Positions 44,204 through 52,943 of a DNA stretch of 64,000 nt are shown here, in pieces (position 1 is the first letter of the stretch; each line of letters begins with the position of its first letter). The notes under the pieces were generated by a model, which saw only the letters and a list, made by a program, of their open reading frames with translations, was not told the DNA's origin and did not search any database. The translations under genes and the position numbers were made by a program. The DNA comes from Flavobacterium psychroterrae (GTDB lineage: Bacteria; Bacteroidota; Bacteroidia; Flavobacteriales; Flavobacteriaceae), in NCBI RefSeq assembly GCF_018380615.1, contig NZ_JAGYVZ010000003.1, forward strand, positions 309,200-373,199, written 5' to 3'.

Positions 44204-45709
44204 TTATAAAGTTGCTATTGCTTTCTGTATTCTCGAAATAGTTTCTTCTTTTCCGATGATTTCAACAATGTCAAATAGGTGAGGACCTTTAAGCGCTCCA
44301 ACCAAGCTCAAACGGAAAGGCTGCATTACTTTACCCATTCCAATTTCATTTTTGGTTAACCAATCTTTTACAATACTTTCAATATTTGCCGAATCAAATC
44401 CATCTATATATTCAAGAGTCGAAATCAATTCCTGCATTAAAGCGGGAGTTTCTTCCTTCCAGTTTTTGCTTGCTTTTTCATCGTATGATGTTGGTGCCTG
44501 GAAAAAGAAATCAGTTAAATCCCAAAATTCAGAAACAAAATGAGCACGTTCTTTAATCAATGAAACGATTCTTGTAATATCAAATTTAGAAATGTCAACA
44601 CCTTTTTCTACTAAAATAGGAGTGAAGTGTTTCGCTAAATCTGCATCATTTTGTTTGATTAAATGTTGGTGATTGAACCATTTGTTTTTCTCCGGATCAA
44701 ATTTAGCTCCGGATTTATGAACTCTGTTCAGGTCAAAAGACTCAACTAATTCTTCTAAAGAAAATAATTCTTTATCAGTTCCATCATTCCAACCTAACAA
44801 AGCAAGGAAGTTTATAACTGCTTCAGGAAAAAATCCTTTCTCTCTGTAACCGGATGAAATTCCTTCTTCGGTTTTCCATTCTAATGGAAACACAGGAAAC
44901 CCTAATTTATCACCATCTCTTTTTGATAATTTTCCGTTTCCAACCGGTTTTAAAATCAAAGGTAAATGTGCAAATTCCGGAGCATCCCAACCAAAAGCTC
45001 TGTATAATAAAACATGAAGTGGCATTGATGGCAACCATTCTTCACCACGAATTACGTGTGAAGTTTCCATTAAATGATCATCAACAATATTCGCTAAATG
45101 ATACGTTGGCATTCCGTCACTTTTAAACAAAACTTTATCGTCAAGTAAACTAGTTTCAAATTTTACATCGCCACGAATAATATCTTTTAAGTGTAAAGTT
45201 TCATCAACAGGAGTTTTAAAACGAATCACATAATGTTCTCCATTTGCAATTCTTTTAGCAACTTCTTCAGCAGAAATTACAAGAGAAGTATCTAGCTTTT
45301 CACGAATGGTATGATTGTAAATAAATGTTTTTCCTTCTGCTTCTTGTTCTTTTCTCAAAGCATCAAGAGCTTCCGGAGTATCAAAAGCATAATATGCCCA
45401 ACCGGAATTGATCAGTTGATCAGCATAAGTTTGATATAATTCCTTACGATCGCTTTGTCTGTATGGACCAAATTTTTCATTCTTACCAACAGCTTCTTCA
45501 GGAGCAATTCCTAACCATTCTAATGCTTCCATAATATAAGCTTCGGCACCTGGAACAAAACGAGTCTGATCTGTATCTTCAATTCTTAAATAAAAAACAC
45601 CATTGTTTTTTTTGGCAAATAAATAATTAAATAGGGCAGTACGAACTCCGCCAATATGTAAAGGTCCTGTTGGACTTGGTGCAAAACGCACACGAACTTG
45701 CTTTGACAT
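44204..45709 (-). CDS. gltX: Glutamate--tRNA ligase
   Basis: Charges tRNA-Glu. The 501-residue protein has the HIGH region PSPTGPLHIGGVRTALFN (about 12-29), RIEDTDQTR, the tRNA-contacting HVIRGEEWLPSMPLH and the KMSKS-type loop KLSKRDGD (about 257-264), then the all-helical anticodon domain. Length and motifs are those of discriminating bacterial GltX. As glnS is also present (38.4 kb), tRNA-Gln is charged directly. Transcribed alone from the promoter at 45727-45754. Confidence 0.96.
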   Translation of the reverse strand: MSKQVRVRFAPSPTGPLHIGGVRTALFNYLFAKKNNGVFYLRIEDTDQTRFVPGAEAYIMEALEWLGIAPEEAVGKNEKFGPYRQSDRKELYQTYADQLINSGWAYYAFDTPEALDALRKEQEAEGKTFIYNHTIREKLDTSLVISAEEVAKRIANGEHYVIRFKTPVDETLHLKDIIRGDVKFETSLLDDKVLFKSDGMPTYHLANIVDDHLMETSHVIRGEEWLPSMPLHVLLYRAFGWDAPEFAHLPLILKPVGNGKLSKRDGDKLGFPVFPLEWKTEEGISSGYREKGFFPEAVINFLALLGWNDGTDKELFSLEELVESFDLNRVHKSGAKFDPEKNKWFNHQHLIKQNDADLAKHFTPILVEKGVDISKFDITRIVSLIKERAHFVSEFWDLTDFFFQAPTSYDEKASKNWKEETPALMQELISTLEYIDGFDSANIESIVKDWLTKNEIGMGKVMQPFRLSLVGALKGPHLFDIVEIIGKEETISRIQKAIATL

Positions 45710-45726
45710 TTGTTTAAATTTTGATG

Positions 45727-45754
45727 CAAAGATACGATATTAGTCAAAAGTCAA
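45727..45754 (-). promoter_or_regulatory. Promoter of gltX
   Basis: Minus strand: TTG (45752-45754), 17 bases, TATCTTTG (45727-45734), a full consensus match. The TTG lies in the left arm of the inverted repeat at 45748-45816. Confidence 0.65.
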
Positions 45755-45816
45755 AAGTCGAAAGTCTGAAAGGTTTTACGTTAGGGATATAACTTTTGAC
45801 TTTCGACTTTTGACTT
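45748..45816. repeat. GTCAAAAGTC inverted repeat
   Basis: An 18-base arm AAGTCAAAAGTCGAAAGT (45748-45765) and its perfect complement (45799-45816) with a 33-base loop, between divergent gltX and the DUF4175 gene. Further GTCAAAAG copies flank it. Confidence 0.8.
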
Positions 45817-45872
45817 TCAAACTTATGGTTATAATTACTACTTTTATGTGTTATAAATAAAAGAGAATCACA

Positions 45873-48800
45873 TTGAAAACAACATCTGCGATATATCAAA
45901 AGTTAGAAGCATTTATAAAGAAATATTATACCAATGAATTAATAAAAGGAGCGCTTCTTTTTATTGGATTTGGATTATTATATTTTCTGTTCACACTTTT
46001 TATAGAGTACTTTCTTTGGTTAAAACCATTAGGGAGAACCTTTTTGTTTTGTTTGTTTATTGGAGTAGAGGTTTTCCTTTTGTTTCGCTTTATCTTATTT
46101 CCAATTTTTAAGTTGTTCAAACTTCAAAAAGGAATTGATTATAATCAAGCTTCTAAAATTATTGGTAATCATTTTACAGAAGTAAGTGATAAACTAACTA
46201 ACTTTTTACAATTGTCGGCTTCTGAGAATTCAGCGGAAAATTCGGAATTGATGTTGGCTTCGATTGAACAAAAAGCAAATTCATTGCAACCAATTCCGTT
46301 TGGGAATGCCATCAATTTTAAAACTAATAAAAAGTTTTTACCCTTAGCAATTATTCCGATTTTGCTTTTCGCCGTGTTTTACATTTCAGGAAATAGCAAT
46401 ATTATTTCTCAAAGTTTAAATAGAGTAGTGCATTTTAATGCAATATTTTTACCACCGGCTCCTTTCAAATTTGTGGTTCTAAATCCGAATTTGCAAACAG
46501 AACAAAATAAAGATTTCGTTATCAAGATGGAATCTGTTGGAAACATAGTTCCGGAAAATGTAATGATTCATATTGGTAACGAAAGTTATTTTATGGAATC
46601 ATCCCAACCAGGAAAGTTTGAATTCAAGATTGAAAAACCAGTAGAAAATGTTTCGTTTTCTTTTGAAGGAAATTCAGTTTCATCTCAGGATTATGAGTTG
46701 AAAGTAATCACAGTTCCATCAATTGCGAACTTCGAAATGGTGTTGAATTTTCCATCTTATCTAAAAAAGAAATCAGAAACTATTCAAGGAACCGGAAATG
46801 CAATTGTACCAGAAGGAACTTTGGTGACTTGGAAAATGAATACACAATCGACTCAAGAGATAGTTTGGAAAGATGAAAACGGAACTTTTAAGTTCAATAA
46901 AGCCGAAAATGAGTTTAAATTGGCTAAAAATATCAGTCAAAATACAGAATATCAAATTCTTACCTCGAATAATAAGGTCAAAAACTACGAAAAACTAGAT
47001 TATCAGCTGTCAGTGATTAAAGATCAGCATCCAACAATCAATGTTTCACCTGCACCTGATAGTTTAAAGTTGGATAAAAATTATGTTTTGGGTAGGTTGG
47101 GAGATGACTACGGTTTGTCTAAATTACAAGTTGTTTACTACGAACATAACAAACCTAATACTGCCAAGCGTGGAACCATTCCTGTTAAGTCTGGAGTGTT
47201 CGATCAGTTTGTTTTTAATTTTCCAAGTAATCTTGCCGTGCAGGAAGGAGTATCTTATGAATATTATTTTGAGGTTTTTGATAATGATGCACCTCATGGT
47301 TTTAAAAGTACAAAGTCTTCTGTTTTTTCTGATCGTGTTTCGACAACAGATGAAGTTCATGATATGGAATTGCAACAGCAAAATGAGAACATCAACAGTT
47401 TAGAAAAGTCTTTGAAGAATCAAACGAAACAATTTTCTGAGATGGATAAGATTCAGAAAGCCGGAAAAGAGAAAGATAATTTAGAGTTCAAAGACCAACA
47501 GAAAGTAAATGATTTTATCAAACGTCAGAAACAACAAGACGAAATGATGAAACAATTTGCTGAGAAAATGAATAAGAACTTAGATAAGTTTCAGTCTGAA
47601 AAGAAAGATAAAACTGCTGATGATTTGCAAAAGCGTTTAGACAATGCAGAGAAAGATTTAGAAAAGAATCAGAAGTTAATGGACGAATTGAAGAACTTAA
47701 ATGATAAATTAAATAGTGAAGATTTGTTTGATAAGATGGAAAAATTCAAACAGATCAGTAAGAACCAATCTCGTAATCTTGAACAATTGGTTGAACTTAC
47801 AAAACGTTTTTATGTCTCTAAGAAAGCAGAACAGGTTGCCGATAAATTAAAGAAGTTAGCAGACCAACAAGAGCAGCTTTCGAATAAAGAAAAAGAAAAC
47901 ACTCAGGACAAACAAGAAGATATCAATAAAGCATTTGATAAAATTCAGGAAGATTTAAAAGATTTGAAAGAGGAAAACAAGACTTTAAAATCTCCATTAG
48001 ACATTCCGTCTGATGCTTCAAAAGAGAAAGATTTGAAAGAGGATTTGAAGAAAGCTTCTGAAGAATTAAGCAAAAAGAATTCTTCTTCGGCTAAGCCAAA
48101 ACAAAAAAGTGCTGCTAAGAAAATGAAGAGTATGGCAGAGCAAATGGATTCTAGTATGGAGGGTGGAGAACAGGAACAATTAGAAGAAGATGTTGCAATG
48201 CTTCGCCAGGTATTAGATAATCTTTTGGCATATTCATTATCTCAAGAAGATGTGATGAAACAATTTAAATCTATGAAATTGGGTTCTTCTGCTTTTACAA
48301 AAAACATCAAAGTTCAGCAGAATTTAAAACAACAGTTTAAACACGTTGATGATAGTTTGTTTGCATTGTCTTTACGTAACCCGAAAGTGGCTGAAGATGT
48401 AACTAAGGAAATAGGAAATGTGCAATACAATATAGATAAAGCTATTGAAACTTTAAGCGATGTTCAGATTCCTAAAGGAGTTTCACATCAACAATATGCG
48501 GTTTCATCTGCCAATAAATTAGCTGATTTTTTAAGTGATTTATTAAACAACATGCAGATGTCGATGTCTAAACCGGGATCAGGAAAACCAAAACCGGGAG
48601 ATGGACAAGGAATGCAATTGCCGGATATTATTCAAAAGCAAAAAGGTTTGGCTGACAAGATGAAAGAAGGAATGAAAACCGGCGATAAACCGGGAGACAA
48701 ACCAGGCGATAAATCCGGAGAAGGTCAGCAAGGAAAATCTGGAGAAGGAAAACAAGGTCAGGGAAAAGACGGCAAAGGAAAAAACGGAGATGGCAAAAAT

Positions 48801-49268
48801 GGTCAGGGTAGTAAAAGTGGTGAAAAAGGAAATGATGGAAAAGACGGAAATGATGGAGAAGGAGATGCAGAAGCAATTATGGAAATCTACAAAGAACAAG
48901 TAAAACTTCGTGAAGCTTTACAAAAGGAGTTAGCAAAACAAGGATTAGATTCTCAAGGTAAATCTGTAATTGATCAAATGAAAGCTTCTGAAAAGCAACT
49001 TTTAAATAAAGGTTTTAAGAATGAGAACTTGCAACGTATTCTTAATATTCAACAAGAATTATTAAAATTAAACAATGCAGTTCAGCAACAAGGACAAGAT
49101 ACAAAGAGACAATCTGAAACTAATAAAGCAGAATTTTCTAATAGAACGAATGCGTTGCCAAGCTCGTTATTGGATTATTTAAACAGTGTAGAGATATTAA
49201 ACAGACAATCACTACCTTTGCGCTCGAATTTTAATCAAAAGGTTCAAGAATATTTTAATACAAAATGA
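45873..49268 (+). CDS. DUF4175 family large coiled-coil membrane protein
   Basis: An 1131-residue protein. Three membrane helices lie near the N-terminus (about 24-45, 50-75, 158-177), followed by a large beta-rich extracytoplasmic region (about 180-500), long Lys/Glu/Gln coiled coils (about 500-760), and a Gly/Lys/Asp low-complexity stretch (about 895-1005, repeats such as GDKPGDKPGDKSGEG and GKDGKGKNGDGKNG). DUF4175 proteins are unassigned; flavobacterial ones lie near ybeY and mnmG. The start is TTG at 45873; no in-frame ATG precedes the membrane helices. It overlaps ybeY by 4 bases (ATGA). Confidence 0.85.
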   Translation: MKTTSAIYQKLEAFIKKYYTNELIKGALLFIGFGLLYFLFTLFIEYFLWLKPLGRTFLFCLFIGVEVFLLFRFILFPIFKLFKLQKGIDYNQASKIIGNHFTEVSDKLTNFLQLSASENSAENSELMLASIEQKANSLQPIPFGNAINFKTNKKFLPLAIIPILLFAVFYISGNSNIISQSLNRVVHFNAIFLPPAPFKFVVLNPNLQTEQNKDFVIKMESVGNIVPENVMIHIGNESYFMESSQPGKFEFKIEKPVENVSFSFEGNSVSSQDYELKVITVPSIANFEMVLNFPSYLKKKSETIQGTGNAIVPEGTLVTWKMNTQSTQEIVWKDENGTFKFNKAENEFKLAKNISQNTEYQILTSNNKVKNYEKLDYQLSVIKDQHPTINVSPAPDSLKLDKNYVLGRLGDDYGLSKLQVVYYEHNKPNTAKRGTIPVKSGVFDQFVFNFPSNLAVQEGVSYEYYFEVFDNDAPHGFKSTKSSVFSDRVSTTDEVHDMELQQQNENINSLEKSLKNQTKQFSEMDKIQKAGKEKDNLEFKDQQKVNDFIKRQKQQDEMMKQFAEKMNKNLDKFQSEKKDKTADDLQKRLDNAEKDLEKNQKLMDELKNLNDKLNSEDLFDKMEKFKQISKNQSRNLEQLVELTKRFYVSKKAEQVADKLKKLADQQEQLSNKEKENTQDKQEDINKAFDKIQEDLKDLKEENKTLKSPLDIPSDASKEKDLKEDLKKASEELSKKNSSSAKPKQKSAAKKMKSMAEQMDSSMEGGEQEQLEEDVAMLRQVLDNLLAYSLSQEDVMKQFKSMKLGSSAFTKNIKVQQNLKQQFKHVDDSLFALSLRNPKVAEDVTKEIGNVQYNIDKAIETLSDVQIPKGVSHQQYAVSSANKLADFLSDLLNNMQMSMSKPGSGKPKPGDGQGMQLPDIIQKQKGLADKMKEGMKTGDKPGDKPGDKSGEGQQGKSGEGKQGQGKDGKGKNGDGKNGQGSKSGEKGNDGKDGNDGEGDAEAIMEIYKEQVKLREALQKELAKQGLDSQGKSVIDQMKASEKQLLNKGFKNENLQRILNIQQELLKLNNAVQQQGQDTKRQSETNKAEFSNRTNALPSSLLDYLNSVEILNRQSLPLRSNFNQKVQEYFNTK

Positions 49269-49684
49269 TCAATTTTAATTACGAAACAGACTTTGCTTTA
49301 GAGAACGAACAGACCTTTGCAGATTGGTTAAGTGCTGTAATAGTTTCTGAAAGTAAAAACGAAGGAGAGATAAATTATATTTTTTGTGATGATGAATACC
49401 TTCATAAGATAAATGTAGAATATCTTAATCATGATACTCTTACTGATATTATCAGTTTTGATTACACAGTTGGTAACGAACTAAACGGAGATATTTTTGT
49501 TTCTGTAGAAAGAGTAGAAGATAACGCTAAGGATTTTAATGTTTCTTTTGGAGAAGAATTAAAACGTGTTCTTGCTCACGGTATATTACATTACTGTGGA
49601 TATAAAGATAAATCAGATAAAGACGCAGATTTAATGCGTTCAAAAGAAGATGAAAAAATCGCAATGTTTCACGTGGAACAGTAA
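49265..49684 (+). CDS. ybeY: Endoribonuclease YbeY (rRNA maturation factor)
   Basis: Single-strand endoribonuclease acting in 16S rRNA 3' maturation and ribosome quality control. The 139-residue protein has DIISFDY (about 62-68), GDIFVSVERVEDNA and the metal site LAHGILHYCGYKD (about 102-114). The family motif is H-x3-H-x5-H; here the third position is Asp (HGILHYCGYKD). The last residues MFHVEQ are encoded by a parS-like site (49665-49680). Translation is coupled to DUF4175. Confidence 0.9.
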   Translation: MINFNYETDFALENEQTFADWLSAVIVSESKNEGEINYIFCDDEYLHKINVEYLNHDTLTDIISFDYTVGNELNGDIFVSVERVEDNAKDFNVSFGEELKRVLAHGILHYCGYKDKSDKDADLMRSKEDEKIAMFHVEQ

Positions 49685-50115
49685 TTAGAAAATAAATTCC
49701 AAAGTTTTTAAATTCAAATTCCAATTGTTCCACGTGAAACAAGTAATGGCTTTATTTAAAGTAAAAGTTTGACGTTTCACACGGAACGTTTGCCCAAAGT
49801 TTTAATCTAAAATTTTAAGCTTATCCGATATCAATGTTTCACGTGGAACATGAATGATTTGATTTATAATTTTTAGAGAGTGATAAATGTTTCACGTGGA
49901 ACAAGAAGGATTGTTCTGAAGGATTTAATTTGAAATATAGATCAAGTTTGATTTTAGTCTGTTCCACGTGGATCAGATTGAGTGAGGAATTCGAAATTTT
50001 AGATATTTAAGTTTTAATGTAGTGCTGTTCCACGTGGAACAGTGTGTGTTTAAATTTGGAATTTGGAATTTCAAAAATTTAAATATTGCGCGTTAGCGCC
50101 GTTCCACGTGGAACA
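49665..50115. promoter_or_regulatory. parS-like site cluster upstream of mnmG (eight sites)
   Basis: Sixteen-base sites of the type TGTTYCACGTGRAACA, the chromosomal parS sequence bound by ParB, at 49665-49680, 49726-49741, 49835-49850, 49888-49903 and 50026-50041 (all matching). Sites with one change lie at 49960-49975 and 50100-50115, and a degenerate one at 49773-49788. They fill the 496-base gap between ybeY and mnmG, which holds no gene. Established knowledge: ParB loads on parS near the origin and spreads. Confidence 0.9.
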
Positions 50116-50180
50116 AAAAATAAGTATAAAGTTAATTCTGAGAACTGACTTAAACGGTTTCCGGAGAATAATAAAACAAA

Positions 50181-52052
50181 ATGTTTTTAGAAGAATACGA
50201 TGTTATTGTAGTTGGTGCAGGTCATGCCGGATCTGAAGCCGCGGCAGCGGCCGCAAATTTGGGATCAAAAACGTTATTGGTTACAATGAGCCTGCAGAAC
50301 ATTGCACAGATGTCTTGCAATCCAGCGATGGGAGGAATTGCAAAAGGACAAATTGTGCGTGAGATTGATGCGCTTGGTGGATACTCAGGAATTGTTTCTG
50401 ACCGAACTGCAATTCAATTTAAGATGTTGAATAAATCAAAAGGACCTGCAATGTGGTCTCCAAGAGTTCAAAGTGATCGAATGCGTTTTGCTGAAGAATG
50501 GAGAATGATGTTGGAGGGAACTCCAAATTTGGATTTCTACCAAGAGATGGTAAAAGGTTTGATTATTGAGAACGGAAAAATAAAAGGTATTAAAACTTCG
50601 TTGGGAGTTGAGATTCGATCTAAGTCGGTTGTTTTGACAAACGGAACTTTTTTGAATGGTTTGATTCATATTGGAGAAAAACAATTCGGTGGAGGAAGAG
50701 CTGGTGAAAGTGCAGCGACCGGAATTACCGAAGATTTAGTAAAAGTAGGATTTGAATCAGGAAGAATGAAAACTGGAACGCCGCCACGAGTTGACGGACG
50801 TTCTTTGGACTATTCTAAAATGAACGAGGAAAAGGGAGATGCAAAGCCGGATAAGTTTTCTTATTCTGATTTGACAACTCCTTTGACGCATCAAAGATCT
50901 TGTCACATGACGTACACGTCATTGGATGTTCACGATATTTTGAGAGAAGGTTTTGATCGCTCGCCAATGTTCAACGGAAGAATCAAAAGTCTTGGCCCAA
51001 GATATTGCCCTTCTATAGAAGATAAGATAAATCGTTTTGCTGATAAAGAACGTCACCAATTATTTGTTGAGCCGGAAGGTTGGAATACTTGTGAGGTTTA
51101 TGTAAACGGATTTTCAACTTCGCTTCCGGAGGATATTCAATTTAAAGCGTTGCGTTCTGTTGTTGGATTTGAGAAGGTGAAATTTTTCCGTCCAGGTTAC
51201 GCGATTGAATATGATTATTTCCCGCCAACACAATTGAAGCATACTTTGGAAACGAAGTTAGTTGAAGGTTTATATTTTGCCGGACAGATAAATGGAACGA
51301 CGGGATATGAAGAAGCGGCTTCGCAAGGTTTGATGGCTGGAATAAATGCGCATTTAAAAGTACACGAAAAAGCGCCGTTAATTTTGAAACGTGACGAAGC
51401 ATATATCGGAGTTTTAATTGATGACTTAATTACGAAAGGAACGGAAGAACCATATCGTATGTTTACGTCAAGAGCAGAGTATAGAACATTGTTGCGTCAG
51501 GATAATGCCGATTTTAGATTAACGCCAATGTCTCACGAAATTGGTTTGGCTTCTGAAGCTCGTTTACGCCGAATGGAAAAGAAATTAAATGAATCTGAAA
51601 AGATGGTGGCTTTCTTTAAAGAAACAAGTGTTTCGGTTGCAGAAACAAATCCAATTTTAGAAGCGAAAGAAACTGCTCCAATTACACAAGGTGATAAAAT
51701 GTTTAAAGTTTTCTCTCGTCCGCAAATTGATTTGGAGGATATGATGAAATTCGAAAAGGTAAAGGAATATATAGAAGCTAATGATGTTGATCAGGAGATT
51801 TTGGAACAAGCCGAAATTCAGGTCAAATATTCTGGTTATATTGAAAAGGAAAGAAACAACGCTGATAAACTAACTCGTTTAGAAGATGTAAAAATTCCTG
51901 AAAGTTTCGATTACAATAAAATTAAATCAATGTCAATTGAAGCAAAACAAAAATTAAGCAAGATTCGTCCTGTAACAATTTCGCAAGCTTCAAGAATAAG
52001 CGGAGTGTCACCAAGTGATATTTCCGTATTGTTGATTTATATGGGAAGGTAA
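50181..52052 (+). CDS. mnmG: tRNA uridine-5-carboxymethylaminomethyl synthesis enzyme MnmG (GidA)
   Basis: With MnmE, modifies U34 of tRNAs for Lys, Glu, Gln, Leu and Arg, using FAD and folate. The 623-residue protein has the FAD loop GAGHAG (residues 12-17), CNPAMGGIAKGQIVREIDA (about 47-65), the GGGRAGE loop near 170, FAGQINGTTGYEEAASQG (about 367-384) and the C-terminal helical domain with RPVTISQASRISGVSPSDI. Full length. It is flanked on both sides by parS-like sites; gidA beside the origin is a classical arrangement in several phyla. Confidence 0.96.
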   Translation: MFLEEYDVIVVGAGHAGSEAAAAAANLGSKTLLVTMSLQNIAQMSCNPAMGGIAKGQIVREIDALGGYSGIVSDRTAIQFKMLNKSKGPAMWSPRVQSDRMRFAEEWRMMLEGTPNLDFYQEMVKGLIIENGKIKGIKTSLGVEIRSKSVVLTNGTFLNGLIHIGEKQFGGGRAGESAATGITEDLVKVGFESGRMKTGTPPRVDGRSLDYSKMNEEKGDAKPDKFSYSDLTTPLTHQRSCHMTYTSLDVHDILREGFDRSPMFNGRIKSLGPRYCPSIEDKINRFADKERHQLFVEPEGWNTCEVYVNGFSTSLPEDIQFKALRSVVGFEKVKFFRPGYAIEYDYFPPTQLKHTLETKLVEGLYFAGQINGTTGYEEAASQGLMAGINAHLKVHEKAPLILKRDEAYIGVLIDDLITKGTEEPYRMFTSRAEYRTLLRQDNADFRLTPMSHEIGLASEARLRRMEKKLNESEKMVAFFKETSVSVAETNPILEAKETAPITQGDKMFKVFSRPQIDLEDMMKFEKVKEYIEANDVDQEILEQAEIQVKYSGYIEKERNNADKLTRLEDVKIPESFDYNKIKSMSIEAKQKLSKIRPVTISQASRISGVSPSDISVLLIYMGR

Positions 52053-52115
52053 AAAGTTTTCAGTCTCAGTTTTCACTTATCAGTGAATGCTGAATACTGA
52101 GACTGTTTGTTAAAT

Positions 52116-52237
52116 TGTTCCACGTGAAACTATTTTAATTTTTATTTCTAATACAAGAATAGGCTGTATTGTGTTTCACGTGAAACAGATTATGTTTTAT
52201 CTTTTTTGATATTCTAAAATATGTTCCACGTGAAACT
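52116..52237. promoter_or_regulatory. parS-like sites downstream of mnmG (three sites)
   Basis: TGTTTCACGTGAAACA at 52172-52187 is the canonical parS palindrome; TGTTCCACGTGAAACT at 52116-52131 and 52222-52237 differ only in the last base. They lie between mnmG and the inverted repeat at 52251. Confidence 0.88.
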
Positions 52238-52250
52238 AATTTGATATAGT

Positions 52251-52355
52251 TTGTCATTCCGAGGAACGAGGAATCTCCGCAAGTAACTCCTCAATCAATG
52301 GAAACCAATCTTTGTCGAATTTGATACGGAGATTCCTCGTTCCTAGGAATGACAA
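52251..52355. repeat. MITE-like inverted repeat, copy 2
   Basis: Arms of 29 bases with one mismatch (TTGTCATTCCGAGGAACGAG at the left outer end, 52251-52279; 52327-52355). The interior shares ACCAATCTTTGT with the element at 36589-36684. No gene inside. With the three parS sites it accounts for the gap 52053-52382. Confidence 0.85.
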
Positions 52356-52382
52356 AATGCTAAAACCTAAAATTTCCTAAAC

Positions 52383-52763
52383 ATGAAAATTATTGAAAAA
52401 GGAATTTTATCTGAAGAGGAAAAAGAAGTTTTACGTGAATTATGGAATAACGAATATCCGGCAAGATTGATTTGTAAAACTGCTGAAGATTTTGATTTGT
52501 ATTTAAATGGACTTTCAAATACAAAACATTATTTGTTGCTTGATGATTCAAATAAAATTAATGGCTGGGCATTTACTTTTTTAAGAGATGGAGAAGATTG
52601 GTTTGCGATAATTTTGGATAACCAAATTCAGGGAAGAGGAAATGGAACTCTTTTGATCAATGAAATAAAAAAGAATAATACTATTTTGAATGGTTGGGTA
52701 ATTGATCATGAAAATGACGTAAAACAAAATAATGAATTTTATAAATCTCCAATGGCATTTTAA
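52383..52763 (+). CDS. GNAT family N-acetyltransferase-like protein
   Basis: A 126-residue protein with a GNAT-type core: strand INGWAFTFLRDGEDWFAIIL (about 59-78), then the acetyl-CoA loop QIQGRGNGTLLINEIKKN (about 80-97), matching the Q/RxxGxG/A pattern. The C-terminus has NEFYKSPMAF, the usual ending of small acetyltransferases. Substrate unknown. It is a lone gene just downstream of an inverted repeat. Confidence 0.78.
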   Translation: MKIIEKGILSEEEKEVLRELWNNEYPARLICKTAEDFDLYLNGLSNTKHYLLLDDSNKINGWAFTFLRDGEDWFAIILDNQIQGRGNGTLLINEIKKNNTILNGWVIDHENDVKQNNEFYKSPMAF

Positions 52764-52872
52764 TTGAAGAACGGTTTTATAATTTGTTCAGAAATAAGAA
52801 TTGAAAATGAAAAAATGTCGGGTGTAAAAATAAATTGGAGACGCTAAAGAAAAATATAAACATAAAAAAAAT

Positions 52873-52907
52873 AAACCCTAAAAGTGGAATTTCCGCTTTT
52901 AGGGTTT
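52873..52907 (+). terminator. Hairpin between acetyltransferase and methyltransferase genes
   Basis: AAACCCTAAAAGTGGAA and its near-complement TTCCGCTTTTAGGGTTT form a long stem; only a short T-run follows. It overlaps the longest possible start of the next gene and argues for a later start there. Confidence 0.75.
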
Positions 52908-52943
52908 GCTATGAAATTAAACCAAAATACCTATAATTTAAAG

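Noticed and set aside
48579..48899. Minus-strand frames opposite the Gly/Lys-rich part of DUF4175
   Set aside because: Phe/Leu/His-rich translations of a low-complexity region on the opposite strand; no independent support.
49685..50180. CACGTG boxes as transcription factor operators for mnmG
   Set aside because: The 16-base parS consensus explains them fully, and they occur on both sides of mnmG without fixed distance to its start.
52884..52943. Earlier methyltransferase start
   Set aside because: The first codons lie within a terminator hairpin, and the family-like sequence starts at 52944.
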